Source of the DNA: Candidatus Saccharimonadota bacterium
GTDB lineage: Bacteria; Patescibacteriota; Saccharimonadia; Saccharimonadales; Saccharimonadaceae
Assembly: GCA_030530425.1 (NCBI GenBank)
Contig: JAUMVA010000002.1
Span: 43,960 to 107,959 of the forward strand
Length of the DNA stretch: 64,000 nt
Reading direction: 5' to 3'
The notes under the pieces: generated by a model
Told to the model about the DNA's origin: nothing
Seen by the model: the letters and a program-made list of their open reading frames with translations, nothing else
Database searches by the model: none
Translations under genes and position numbers: made by a program
In this document: one piece after another, positions 32,940-42,279 of the stretch
How positions within the stretch are numbered: the stretch's first letter is position 1
How the letters are laid out: each line of letters opens with the position of its first letter

Positions 32940-33848
32940 ATGGAATATTTACAAACAATATTGTTATTAATAATTCTTGTCTTTGCAGTAAATAGTTGGT
33001 GGCGAGTTGTTAAGACGATGAAGCATATTGACAAGGGTGTGCGTCGAGTACTGCTTGATACGTCAGTTTTGATTGACGGAAGAATATTAGATCTAGCAAA
33101 GACGGGGTTTATCAATGATGAATTAGTGGTACCAAGAAGTGTTTTGGCGGAATTACAATTGTTAGCTGATGGTTCTAATAATGATAAGCGCACGCGTGCC
33201 AGATTCGGTTTAGACGTTATCACTCAATTACAAAAAAATGATCAAGTGGCGACGGTTATTTTGCCAGATGATCGTCAAACACCGGAAGGTGTTGATAATA
33301 GATTATTGGAATTGGCAAAAGATAAACGTTTTGCGCTAATGACAATGGACTATAATTTAAATAAGGTGGCTACAGCTGAAGGAATTACCGTACTAAATAT
33401 CAATGAATTGGCCAAAGTAATCAGAATGCAGGTTCTACCAGGCGAAAAAATCAGCCTAAAATTGATTCAGGAAGGTCAGGGCGATGGTCAAGCAGTTGGT
33501 TATTTAGTTGATGGCTCAATGGTGGTGGTATCTAATTCTAAAAAAATGATCGGACAAACGGTAAATGTCAAAATTACTCGTTATTTACAAACGGATGCTG
33601 GTAAAATGGCTTTTGCTGACATTATCGATGAAACGCCACATAAGAATAAAATTATCAACAAACAACAAGTTGCTAAATCGACCCCAAAAACTGTAAGAAA
33701 AATCTTTTCAAAAGATAAAAAAGTTGCGAAGACTGATTTGAAAGTTAAAAAACAATTACCAAAAACTCGTAACCAAAAAGCTCGACAAGAAGCTTATCTG
33801 AATGAAATTATTGAAAAAACGTCTAGTAAAAATAATCGCAATTCGTAA
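32940..33848 (+). CDS. PIN-TRAM domain protein (YacL-like)
   Basis: 302 aa. A short N-terminal membrane helix (about 3-19) precedes a PIN nuclease domain (about 35-160) with conserved acids in LLDTSVLIDGRI, then a TRAM RNA-binding domain (about 165-225, GEKISLKLIQEGQ). The C-terminal ~75 residues are a Lys-rich tail. This family is thought to be a membrane-bound RNase. In Gram-positive bacteria it also lies near radA, which fits. Confidence 0.88.
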   Translation: MEYLQTILLLIILVFAVNSWWRVVKTMKHIDKGVRRVLLDTSVLIDGRILDLAKTGFINDELVVPRSVLAELQLLADGSNNDKRTRARFGLDVITQLQKNDQVATVILPDDRQTPEGVDNRLLELAKDKRFALMTMDYNLNKVATAEGITVLNINELAKVIRMQVLPGEKISLKLIQEGQGDGQAVGYLVDGSMVVVSNSKKMIGQTVNVKITRYLQTDAGKMAFADIIDETPHKNKIINKQQVAKSTPKTVRKIFSKDKKVAKTDLKVKKQLPKTRNQKARQEAYLNEIIEKTSSKNNRNS

Positions 33849-33902
33849 GCTAAAATTGAAGTTATCATAAAATATTGATTAAGAACTTTGATTGTGAAAT
33901 AA

Positions 33903-33929
33903 AAGACTCTCGCTATGTGCGAGAGTCTT
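33903..33929. terminator. Terminator between convergent genes
   Basis: AAGACTCTCGC, loop TATGT, GCGAGAGTCTT. The T run (TTTTATTT) is on the minus strand, so it mainly ends the PBP transcript. Confidence 0.85.
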
Positions 33930-33940
33930 AATATGGCCAA

Positions 33941-36643
33941 TTATAAGCTTGGTCCGGTAAACTGTTTAGTTGTTTTATAAAGCAAGTTATCTTGGACGGT
34001 AACAGTGATTGGTTCGTTACTGGTGGTAAAAGTGTGTGTTATCTCAACGGTGTCGCTAGTCGGTACTTTATCATAAGCGGTTTTACTGCCAATCTGAACC
34101 GTTAGTTTAGTAATGTTACCAGTGCCTTTAATTACTTTAAAACTAAGTTTATAACTATTTCCGCTCGGGGCAGATAAAGTCATATTGGTGATATTTGGCT
34201 TTGTGTCACTGCATTTATGTACGTCATCTTCGGCGTTGACATCATATCCGTCGCTAGCATAATGCTGCTCTTTCTTGGTTGATGGATCAGTAATTGTCCA
34301 AACGTCTACGTTGACCTTTGCTGCTTCTGGTGTACAAGCGGTTGCTTTTTTCTTTGATACACTGTCAAAGGCAATCGTTTCTTTTTTGCCAGACGTGCTT
34401 GCATTGAACCAACTTGGCCAAATATCATTAACTCCCATGAAAGTTTCTTTTTTAATACCTGACGGCTGATTGACTTTTTCACCAGCAGCCCACTTTCCTT
34501 GTGGCTGATAAACGTTTTTATGAACAGCTTCCATGTAGTTATTGATAACACGTCGAACGACGATGTTTGAGTCGCTAGTTAATGGTGCGCCATCATGATT
34601 GCCTGACCATACGCCCGTAGCGATTTTACTAGAATAACTCATCATCCAAGAATCTTTAGCGCGACCAGCACCATTATCAGTTGTTCCAGTTTTGCTTGCG
34701 GTCCAAACACCAGGTACGACAAAGCCAAATCCGTAACCAGACGCACCGAAAACTAAGTTACGCGAAGCAGCATCTGATAAAATATCAGTCACCATGTAAG
34801 CAGCTTGTTCGTCAATCACGTTTTCTGGTTGTGATTCTTTCCACGCGAATAATTGAGAATTGCTATTATTAGTTATCTCTAAAATATAACTAAGCGGCAA
34901 ATAACGACCACCGCGTGCTAATGAAGCATAAGCATTGGCGTGTTCGATCAATCTTAAGGTACAGCCACCACCAATAGCAGCCGATAGACCATATTGCGTA
35001 TTATCAACACAATAAGATTTATCACCTAGACGTCTTGCGGTATCGATTGCTTTATCGACACCGACAATATACATAGCTTTAATCGCTGGTCGGTTTAATG
35101 AGTTGGCAAGTGACTTGCGAATGGTAATATCACCATAAGTTAATTTAGTATAGTTCTGGACATTGCAATTAGAACTAGAGCCAACACAATAGATATTACG
35201 AATATCTTCGTCTTTTAAAATTGACCCTGGTCCATAATTTAAACCTTCACGTTGGGCAAATAATGGTGCAAAGTCGGCAATTGGTTTAATACTAGAGCCC
35301 GGTTCTAGTTTAGAGGTGGCGGCATTGCGTTGACCATAGCCAGCTTTAAAGAAATCTATGCTACCAATCATTGCGATAACTTGACCTGTTTGAACGTCAA
35401 CTGATCCCATGGCTAAATTATCAGCACCAACGCCAGCTGAAAGTTTTGAACCGGCTTCGACAGCCGCTTCGGCGGCTTGTTGAGCACCAAGATCAAGAGT
35501 GGTTTTTATTGTTAAACCTCCAGCGCGGACTACTTTTAGACCGAGTTTTTGTTCAACTTGATCTTTTACTTCGAGCACAAAATGTGGTGCTTTAATATTT
35601 TGCCATTGACTAGACTCGGGTTTGATAGTATCAAGAATTGCTACAGCTTTTGCTTCATTGGCTTCAGTTTGTGTAATAGCTCCAGTCTCGACCATGTCAT
35701 TGAGTACTTTATGTTGGCGTTTAATTAAATATTCGTTACCATTGAGAAAATAAGGATTATATAGAGATGGATTATTAGGAATTGAAGCTAACAAAGCCGC
35801 TTCTGCCAAGGTAACATCCTTGGCTGACTTGCCAAAATAAGTTTGAGCACCAGATTCTACGCCATTGCGACGACCACCGTATGATGATTCATTAAGATAC
35901 ATAGTTAAAATTTGATCTTTAGAATACATGCGTTCTAGCTCCATTGCTAAAATCATCTCCTTGATTTTGCGTGGGATACCTTTTATTCCGCGTTCGTGCG
36001 CTTCTTCAGTGAAAAAAACTTGTTTAATCAATTGCTGAGTTAAGGTTGAACCACCTTGAACGCTACCTCCACGAACATTATTGACTAACGCTCTGGCTAG
36101 ACCAGCGATGCTAACGCCATGGTGATCATAAAAGCTGCGATCTTCAATAGCAACGGTTGCTTTTTTAATATAACTACTAATTTCTTCACTTTTAACAACT
36201 AATTTGTAGTTATCATCACCCTTATCTTCCCATAATAACTGACCATTTCGATCTAGATATCGGTTAACGGTGGTATGGATATTTTTTGAGACATCTTCAG
36301 GGTTAAGGTTGCTGATTTCGCGCCGATAGTACATATAAATTGCCCCAAAACTAACTATCCCAATCAGAACCATCACTCCGCAGAAGCGTAAGAAATTAAT
36401 TGCGCCGCGTTTTGAAAAAACGGCACGAAATACTCGCTTTGGGTGAAGTTTCCAGAGGAAACGTTTTAAAGGTTCTTTTGGCATGCTAGCTAGTTCTTCT
36501 ACTCGTCGGCGAGTTTGCTCAGCTTTTTTAAGAGCCCGTTTATTCTTACGGTCATTAGTAGGTGTATTAGCACTTAAATTGCGATAAACACTAATCTTGC
36601 TTTTTGGTGTTTTGTTTCTGTTCGATGTCGATAATTTTGTCAT
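33941..36643 (-). CDS. Class A penicillin-binding protein (PBP1A-like)
   Basis: 900 aa. It builds and crosslinks peptidoglycan. A basic cytoplasmic tail of ~80 residues and one membrane helix (about 83-107) precede the GT51 glycosyltransferase (EDRSFYDHHG near 168, GGSTLTQQL near 200). The transpeptidase has SSIK (SxxK), SLN (in SLANSLNRP) and KTGT in order. A C-terminal extracellular domain of ~130 residues resembles an Ig or PASTA-like beta domain. TGGTATAAT lies about 45 bases upstream of the start. It is divergent from tyrS. Confidence 0.94.
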   Translation of the reverse strand: MTKLSTSNRNKTPKSKISVYRNLSANTPTNDRKNKRALKKAEQTRRRVEELASMPKEPLKRFLWKLHPKRVFRAVFSKRGAINFLRFCGVMVLIGIVSFGAIYMYYRREISNLNPEDVSKNIHTTVNRYLDRNGQLLWEDKGDDNYKLVVKSEEISSYIKKATVAIEDRSFYDHHGVSIAGLARALVNNVRGGSVQGGSTLTQQLIKQVFFTEEAHERGIKGIPRKIKEMILAMELERMYSKDQILTMYLNESSYGGRRNGVESGAQTYFGKSAKDVTLAEAALLASIPNNPSLYNPYFLNGNEYLIKRQHKVLNDMVETGAITQTEANEAKAVAILDTIKPESSQWQNIKAPHFVLEVKDQVEQKLGLKVVRAGGLTIKTTLDLGAQQAAEAAVEAGSKLSAGVGADNLAMGSVDVQTGQVIAMIGSIDFFKAGYGQRNAATSKLEPGSSIKPIADFAPLFAQREGLNYGPGSILKDEDIRNIYCVGSSSNCNVQNYTKLTYGDITIRKSLANSLNRPAIKAMYIVGVDKAIDTARRLGDKSYCVDNTQYGLSAAIGGGCTLRLIEHANAYASLARGGRYLPLSYILEITNNSNSQLFAWKESQPENVIDEQAAYMVTDILSDAASRNLVFGASGYGFGFVVPGVWTASKTGTTDNGAGRAKDSWMMSYSSKIATGVWSGNHDGAPLTSDSNIVVRRVINNYMEAVHKNVYQPQGKWAAGEKVNQPSGIKKETFMGVNDIWPSWFNASTSGKKETIAFDSVSKKKATACTPEAAKVNVDVWTITDPSTKKEQHYASDGYDVNAEDDVHKCSDTKPNITNMTLSAPSGNSYKLSFKVIKGTGNITKLTVQIGSKTAYDKVPTSDTVEITHTFTTSNEPITVTVQDNLLYKTTKQFTGPSL

Positions 36644-36690
36644 AATCCTATACTTCTTTAATTTAAAAATAAATCAAAATAATCGTATTT

Positions 36691-36699
36691 ATTATACCA
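36691..36699 (-). promoter_or_regulatory. Extended -10 promoter of the PBP gene
   Basis: TGGTATAAT on the minus strand. It faces away from the tyrS promoter 40 bases to the right. Confidence 0.55.
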
Positions 36700-36735
36700 C
36701 ATATCTAAAATGTCAGCAGTAAAATGAGCTCTTTA

Positions 36736-36744
36736 TGGTATAAT
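36736..36744 (+). promoter_or_regulatory. Extended -10 promoter of tyrS-recG
   Basis: TGGTATAAT, with a leader of about 15 bases containing AAAGGAGC. Confidence 0.6.
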
Positions 36745-36765
36745 TTAATTAAATAAAGGAGCGTT

Positions 36766-37980
36766 ATGAAATTATCGGAAGAACTACAATGGCGTAATCT
36801 AATCCAAGATACAACCTATATTGACAAAACAGCGTTAGATCGTGGTAGCATCAAGTTTTATTTGGGCGTTGATCCGAGCGCCGATAGTATGACAATCGGG
36901 AATCTGGCAGCGATATTACTCGCTCGTCGAATGATGGAATCTGGACATCAAGCGTATTTATTAATTGGTGGAGCAACCGGCTTAATCGGTGATCCTGACG
37001 GCAAAAAAGACGAACGTAATTTAAAAGATCGTGAAACAATTGAGCAAAATAAGCGTGGTATCGTACGGCAATTCCGCAGATTATTTACTGATCAAAAGTT
37101 CATGATTGTTGATAATTATGATTGGTTTAAAGATATAAATTATGTAGATTTTTTGCGTGATATTGGCAAGCACGTGCCGATGAGCCAGATGTTAGGACGT
37201 GATTTTGTCAAAAGTCGGCTTGGTGATGATGGTAGCGGTATTTCTTATGCTGAGTTTTCTTACGTCATGATTCAAGCGTACGATTTTTTGCATTTAAATC
37301 GTCACCACGGAGTTGAATTAGAAATTTGTGGCGCTGACCAATGGGGCAACTCAGTGGCTGGTGTTGATCTAATTCGTCGAATTGATGGCGGTGAGGCTCA
37401 CGTAATGTCAATGCCATTAGTGGTTAATAAAAGCACTGGACGAAAATTTGGTAAGAGTGAAGATGGTGCAATTTGGCTAGATGAACAAAAAACGAGCGTC
37501 TACAAGTTTTATCAATTTTGGTTAAATCTTGATGACGAAGGCGTGATTGACTATTTAAAGACTTACACAATGTTATCAAAAGAAGAGATTGAAGATATAA
37601 AGGCGTTACATGACACGAATCCAGCAGCGCGGGTGGCTCAAAAGACATTAGCTAAAGAAACAACAATTTTAGTCCATGGTCAAGATCGCTATCAGAGTGT
37701 ACAGCGAGTTACAAACGTATTGTTTGGCGGACGTGATTTTTCTAGTTTAAACGAAGACGATCTTGACGTTTTAGCGGCGGAAATTCCAACAGTTAAATTA
37801 AACCAAAGTTTAATTGAAACCCTGGTATCGACAAAAATGGTAAAAAGTAATGGCGAGGCCCGACGACTAATGACGGCGGGCGCGGTGTCGATTGATGGCG
37901 AAAAAATTACAGAAGACATTTTAATTGGTGAAGCTTGTCTGATTAAAAAAGGTAAAAACGGTTTTATTTTAGCTCGATGA
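36766..37980 (+). CDS. tyrS: Tyrosine-tRNA ligase
   Basis: 404 aa. Class I synthetase. The HIGH-type motif is TIGN (in DSMTIGNLAAI, near residue 45). KFGKS (near 227) is the KMSKS loop. The tyrosine-binding QAYDFLHL region is present and an S4 RNA-binding domain ends the protein (about 340-404). The KFGKS variant and length fit the TyrZ-like branch. It overlaps recG by four bases. Confidence 0.96.
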   Translation: MKLSEELQWRNLIQDTTYIDKTALDRGSIKFYLGVDPSADSMTIGNLAAILLARRMMESGHQAYLLIGGATGLIGDPDGKKDERNLKDRETIEQNKRGIVRQFRRLFTDQKFMIVDNYDWFKDINYVDFLRDIGKHVPMSQMLGRDFVKSRLGDDGSGISYAEFSYVMIQAYDFLHLNRHHGVELEICGADQWGNSVAGVDLIRRIDGGEAHVMSMPLVVNKSTGRKFGKSEDGAIWLDEQKTSVYKFYQFWLNLDDEGVIDYLKTYTMLSKEEIEDIKALHDTNPAARVAQKTLAKETTILVHGQDRYQSVQRVTNVLFGGRDFSSLNEDDLDVLAAEIPTVKLNQSLIETLVSTKMVKSNGEARRLMTAGAVSIDGEKITEDILIGEACLIKKGKNGFILAR

Positions 37981-40025
37981 AAGATTCTTCACTCGCGGGA
38001 CTTAAGGGTGTTGGCACGGTTAGTTTAGAAAAACTAAAGCAGGCTGGGATATTAACTCGGCATGATTTAATTTATTTTTTACCCCGTGAGTATCGACAGG
38101 TTCAGTTTATAAAAAAGATTACTGATGCGCGACCAGGACAAATTACGGTTCGAGCACGAGCAAATAAGATATCAACCAGGCGTGGTCAGCGACGTTTTGT
38201 TGAGATTACGACTGCTGAGCTCGAAGACGACTCCGGTAAAATGTTGGCGACCTGGTTTAATCAACCATATCGTAAAAAACAATTAGCAAATGGTGAATTT
38301 TATTTTAGTGGCGAGTTTGGTTTTAATCGTGGACAGTTTCAACTAACTAACCCAAGTGTTCAAGCAGTAACCGCTAGTGCGACTAGGCGATTAGAAAAAG
38401 CATTGATTGAGCCAATTTATAGCACGATTCGTGGTTTAAAAAGTAGTTTTATTAGTAAAATTATGACTGGTTTAATGAGTGAGATACTAATTTTGGATGA
38501 AGTTTTACCATATGTGATCGTAAAAAAAATGGATTTAATGCCTCGTTCTGATGCTCTCTATCAGCTACATTTTCCGACTGAGCTTGATCTAATCGAGAGG
38601 GCAAAATGGCGAATATTACTGGAAAAATATTTAGTAGCTAATTTAGCAAGTTTAATCACAAAAGAACAAAATGCGGTACGAAAATCGCCAGTAATAGAGC
38701 CAGATTACGAATTGGTGAAACGATTTGTAACAAGTCTTCCGTTTAAGTTAACTAATGACCAACGTAAAGCAATTTGGCGAATTTTAGAAAACTTACACGA
38801 TAGCGATGGTTTGAATTGCTTGCTACAAGGTGATGTCGGTTCGGGAAAAACAATTGTTGCTCTGATTGTTAGTTTAGTAGTAGTCAGTCAGGGTGGGCAG
38901 GTGGCTATAATGGCTCCGACTGAAATTTTAGCAACACAACATTTTCAAACAGCAAAGAAAATGTTAGATAGCTTCGATGTGCGCGTGGTGTTGCTAACTA
39001 GTGGTCTAAAAAAGAATGAAAAAACGTCAGTTTATCAAGATTTAAAAACTGGCAAAATTGATTTGATTATCGGAACACATGCCCTAATTCAACCAGATGT
39101 TAAATTTAAGGATTTACAATTAGCAATTATTGATGAACAACATCGATTCGGGGTGATGCAACGGCAGTTGTTGGCACAAAAAGCTGGACTGAGACCACAT
39201 CTATTGTCAATGACGGCTACGCCAATTCCGCGATCGCTGGCCTTGGTACTGCAAAATGAATTAAAAATCATATCGATTCGCCAGAAACCGGCTACTCGAC
39301 TACCGATTAAAACTAAAATTGTATCAAAATTAAAGCAAGAATTAATGTATCAATCAGTCCGAAAAGAATTGGATGCTGGTCGCCAAGCTTATGTAGTCTG
39401 TAGTTTGATTGAAGATAATGAGGAATCTGACCGACAAAGTGTCGAAAAAGTTTATCAACATCTATCAAGTGGTGAATTTAAAAATTATCGTTTAGCGATT
39501 TTGCATGGCAAGATGAAGGCACTAGAAAAAGAAAAAATAATGGCGGATTTTGCGCAAAAAAAATATGATGTGTTAATCGCAACAACTGTGGTGGAAGTCG
39601 GTGTTGATGTACCGAACGCAACCGTGATGATAATCGAAAACGCAGAAAATTATGGCTTGAGCCAGCTTCATCAGTTGCGTGGTCGGATTGGGCGCGGTGC
39701 TCATCAAAGCTACTGTTACTTATTGGATGAAAACCCCTTGAACGATAATCAACGTTTGTTGGAAATTAAAAATAGTGACGATGGTTTCTACTTGGCGGAA
39801 GTTGATCTAAAGCTGCGAGGAATGGGCGATTTATATGGTGAAAGTCAGCATGGTTGGTTTGATTTGGATGCTAATATTCAAGCAATTGAGGGCGCTGCCA
39901 GGGCGTGTGAGATTTATCGGAAAGACTTAGTGGCACGAGGTGTAACTGCACAAGATGATTTACGAAAATATCCTGAATTATGGTCACAAATTAAGCAATT
40001 TGATAGTTTAACGATTTTAAATTAG
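37977..40025 (+). CDS. recG: ATP-dependent DNA helicase RecG
   Basis: 682 aa. It remodels stalled replication forks. An N-terminal wedge/OB domain (about 1-150) precedes the helicase with Walker A GDVGSGKT (near 285), the DEQH box (near 385), the SMTATPIPRS motif and RGRIGRG (near 568). tyrS and recG overlap by four bases (ATGA), so they are coupled. Confidence 0.96.
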   Translation: MKDSSLAGLKGVGTVSLEKLKQAGILTRHDLIYFLPREYRQVQFIKKITDARPGQITVRARANKISTRRGQRRFVEITTAELEDDSGKMLATWFNQPYRKKQLANGEFYFSGEFGFNRGQFQLTNPSVQAVTASATRRLEKALIEPIYSTIRGLKSSFISKIMTGLMSEILILDEVLPYVIVKKMDLMPRSDALYQLHFPTELDLIERAKWRILLEKYLVANLASLITKEQNAVRKSPVIEPDYELVKRFVTSLPFKLTNDQRKAIWRILENLHDSDGLNCLLQGDVGSGKTIVALIVSLVVVSQGGQVAIMAPTEILATQHFQTAKKMLDSFDVRVVLLTSGLKKNEKTSVYQDLKTGKIDLIIGTHALIQPDVKFKDLQLAIIDEQHRFGVMQRQLLAQKAGLRPHLLSMTATPIPRSLALVLQNELKIISIRQKPATRLPIKTKIVSKLKQELMYQSVRKELDAGRQAYVVCSLIEDNEESDRQSVEKVYQHLSSGEFKNYRLAILHGKMKALEKEKIMADFAQKKYDVLIATTVVEVGVDVPNATVMIIENAENYGLSQLHQLRGRIGRGAHQSYCYLLDENPLNDNQRLLEIKNSDDGFYLAEVDLKLRGMGDLYGESQHGWFDLDANIQAIEGAARACEIYRKDLVARGVTAQDDLRKYPELWSQIKQFDSLTILN

Positions 40026-40028
40026 AAT
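40000..40028 (+). promoter_or_regulatory. Promoter of rsmD inside the recG 3' end, leaderless
   Basis: TTGATA, 17 bases, TAGAAT. Its end is six bases before the rsmD ATG. Confidence 0.5.
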
Positions 40029-40034
40029 AAAGCT

Positions 40035-40577
40035 ATGAGAATTATTGCAGGAAAATATGGCGGTCGTGTCATTATGACGCCTACGGGACGACAAATGCAC
40101 CCAATGGGTGAACGAATTCGCAATGCAATTTTTAATAAATTAGGTGCTTTGGTTAACGATGCATATGTTTTGGATGCCTTCGCTGGCACTGGTGCTATAG
40201 GAATTGAGGTACTTAGTCGGGGTGCAAGTAGCTGTGTATTCATAGAAAAGAAACGGGCAACGGCACGAATTTTGCAACAAAATCTGGAAATGTTGGGTAT
40301 CAACGGACAATCTGGACATGTAGTTCAAGCAACGGTCTTGCAATATTTAGATACCACCGAAAATAATCAACAATTTGATTTAATTTTTGCTGATCCGCCA
40401 TATTTTGATCCGCAAAATTCAGCAGTGCAAGCTCTAGCAAAAAGACTGAAGGCCGGCGGTTTATTGATTTTATCTAATCCAAAATCGGCTGTGGATTTGG
40501 AGATTGATGATCTAATAAGAATCGATCAACGTCAATATGCCGAGGCTAAAATCAGCTTTTATCGTAAAAATCAGTAG
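40035..40577 (+). CDS. rsmD: 16S rRNA (guanine-966 N2)-methyltransferase
   Basis: 180 aa. It begins MRIIAGKYGGR, typical for RsmD. The SAM-binding motif DAFAGTGAIGIE is near residues 47-58 and the catalytic DPPY near 117. It follows recG by nine bases but has its own -10 six bases before the ATG. It is convergent with relA: the two stops are two bases apart. Confidence 0.95.
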   Translation: MRIIAGKYGGRVIMTPTGRQMHPMGERIRNAIFNKLGALVNDAYVLDAFAGTGAIGIEVLSRGASSCVFIEKKRATARILQQNLEMLGINGQSGHVVQATVLQYLDTTENNQQFDLIFADPPYFDPQNSAVQALAKRLKAGGLLILSNPKSAVDLEIDDLIRIDQRQYAEAKISFYRKNQ

Positions 40578-40578
40578 A

Positions 40579-42102
40579 CTATTTGGTTTGACGTTTTAAT
40601 TGAGCTTTTAATTTGGCACGAGCATGGGAAGTCGTTACTAAATCTAGCCAGTCTGGTCGAGGGTTAACCGATTTTTTAGTTAAAACTTCAACCAAATCCC
40701 CATTTTGTAAAGGTGTGTTAAATGCTGCCATTCGATTATTGATTAAAAATCCATATGCATGACCACCAATTTTACTATGCACTTGATAAGCAAAATCAAG
40801 CGGCAGGGCTCCATCTGGTAAATTATAAATGTCACCCTTCGGCGAGTATACGAAAATTCGATCCTTAAACAAGTCAATTGTCAATTGATCTCGATCAATT
40901 TCTTCGTGATTAGTCAATTTATGAGCTACTTCCTGCAACTGTGAAATCCATTGTAGATTGGTAGGTAGGACGCTTGATACACCACGCTTGAGATAATTTT
41001 TTGAAGATTTTTGCTGGTGATAATGAAAACTTGCTGCTAAACCTTGTTCGGCGTATTGATGCATATCTCGAGTGCGAATTTGAAACTCGACAATCTGTTT
41101 GGTAGGAGTGATGACTGTCGTGTGTAAACTTTGATAACCGTTAGCTTTTGGAACGGCGATATAATCCTTAATGCGTGCAACCATTGGCTGGTAAATTGAA
41201 TGTAAAATCCCGAGTACTCGATAACAATCATCTTTTGACTCAACTATAATTCGTAGAGCAATTAAATCATAAATATCATCAATGTTATCATGCTTTTTAA
41301 GCATTTTTTTGTGTAAAGAATAAATACTCTTGACTCGACCATTGATCTCAAAATTAATTTTATTGCGCTTTAGTTCTTTTTCAACTTCCAAGCGCACGAT
41401 TCCAAGGCGTCGAGTGCTTTTACCGAGACGTTTACGCATTAATTTTTCAAGAAAATGATAGCGTTTTGGGTCTAAATAGCGAAAGGAGATTTCCTCAATT
41501 TGCATTCGAACCCGACCCATACCAATACGATCGGCCATCGGCGCAAAAACTTCGAGCGACTCACGGGCGATCTTGAGCTGCTTTTCCGGTTTTAAATATT
41601 GCAATTCGCTTAAATTATGGAGGCGGTCGGCTAATTTAACAATTATCACCCGAACATCTTGACTAGTAGCGATTAATAGTTTAGCAAGGTTATCGGTAGT
41701 TTGGGCGGCATACTTCGATAAATCTTTCATGCCTGAACGAGCGACTGAAACTTTAGTTACTCCGTCGACTAAAAAGGCTACATCTTCGCCAAATTCGTCT
41801 CTAATCTGTTCAAATGTATAGTCTGTATCTTCAATTACATCATGCAAAACTCCGGCAACAACTGAGTTTAGATCCATTTTCCAATCAACCAAAATCTTGG
41901 CGACATTGAGTGGGTGATTGATGTATTCCCAACCGCTTTTACGATATTGTCCTGTGTGTGCGGTTCGGGCTAAATCAACCGCTCGACTAATGACTTCTAC
42001 TTCTTTTGGCGGATAAAATAATTTAGCGTAACTAACTAGGTCAAAATCTTTTGCTTTGGCTGCTGAGTTCTGGCTAGTAGGTGATAATTGTTGATCCGAC
42101 AT
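40579..42102 (-). CDS. RelA/SpoT-type (p)ppGpp synthetase/hydrolase without ACT domain
   Basis: 507 aa. The hydrolase HD domain is intact (HTGQYRKSG, then LHDVIEDTD near residue 88). The synthetase domain (about 230-350) keeps YDLIALRI and NGYQSLHTTV. A TGS domain follows (about 400-465). The protein stops soon after the TGS, so the helical, zinc-finger and ACT regulatory regions of full-length Rel (about 700-750 aa) are missing. It should therefore make and break (p)ppGpp but lack the usual C-terminal ribosome sensing; that is inference. TGATATAAT lies 14 bases upstream. Confidence 0.92.
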   Translation of the reverse strand: MSDQQLSPTSQNSAAKAKDFDLVSYAKLFYPPKEVEVISRAVDLARTAHTGQYRKSGWEYINHPLNVAKILVDWKMDLNSVVAGVLHDVIEDTDYTFEQIRDEFGEDVAFLVDGVTKVSVARSGMKDLSKYAAQTTDNLAKLLIATSQDVRVIIVKLADRLHNLSELQYLKPEKQLKIARESLEVFAPMADRIGMGRVRMQIEEISFRYLDPKRYHFLEKLMRKRLGKSTRRLGIVRLEVEKELKRNKINFEINGRVKSIYSLHKKMLKKHDNIDDIYDLIALRIIVESKDDCYRVLGILHSIYQPMVARIKDYIAVPKANGYQSLHTTVITPTKQIVEFQIRTRDMHQYAEQGLAASFHYHQQKSSKNYLKRGVSSVLPTNLQWISQLQEVAHKLTNHEEIDRDQLTIDLFKDRIFVYSPKGDIYNLPDGALPLDFAYQVHSKIGGHAYGFLINNRMAAFNTPLQNGDLVEVLTKKSVNPRPDWLDLVTTSHARAKLKAQLKRQTK

Positions 42103-42116
42103 AGTTCTTTTACTTA

Positions 42117-42125
42117 ATTATATCA
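42117..42125 (-). promoter_or_regulatory. Extended -10 promoter of the rel gene
   Basis: TGATATAAT on the minus strand, 14 bases before the ATG at 42102, leaving a leader of about seven bases. Confidence 0.55.
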
Positions 42126-42216
42126 CGAATTAGTATTTAATTAATTTATAATTATACCATAAAAATATAAAAAAGTAAAGTTTTGATGTTTTAAGCATAA
42201 AATTTACGCTTATTCA

Positions 42217-42246
42217 TTGAAAAAATACTTGCAATTATAGTATAAT
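42217..42246 (+). promoter_or_regulatory. Promoter of the gap operon
   Basis: TTGAAA, 18 bases, TATAAT. An 8-codon frame (ATG 42257) begins about four bases after the predicted start and ends by overlapping the gap ATG (ATGA). Confidence 0.55.
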
Positions 42247-42279
42247 AAAACTAATTATGGTTAATCTAGGAACAATAGA

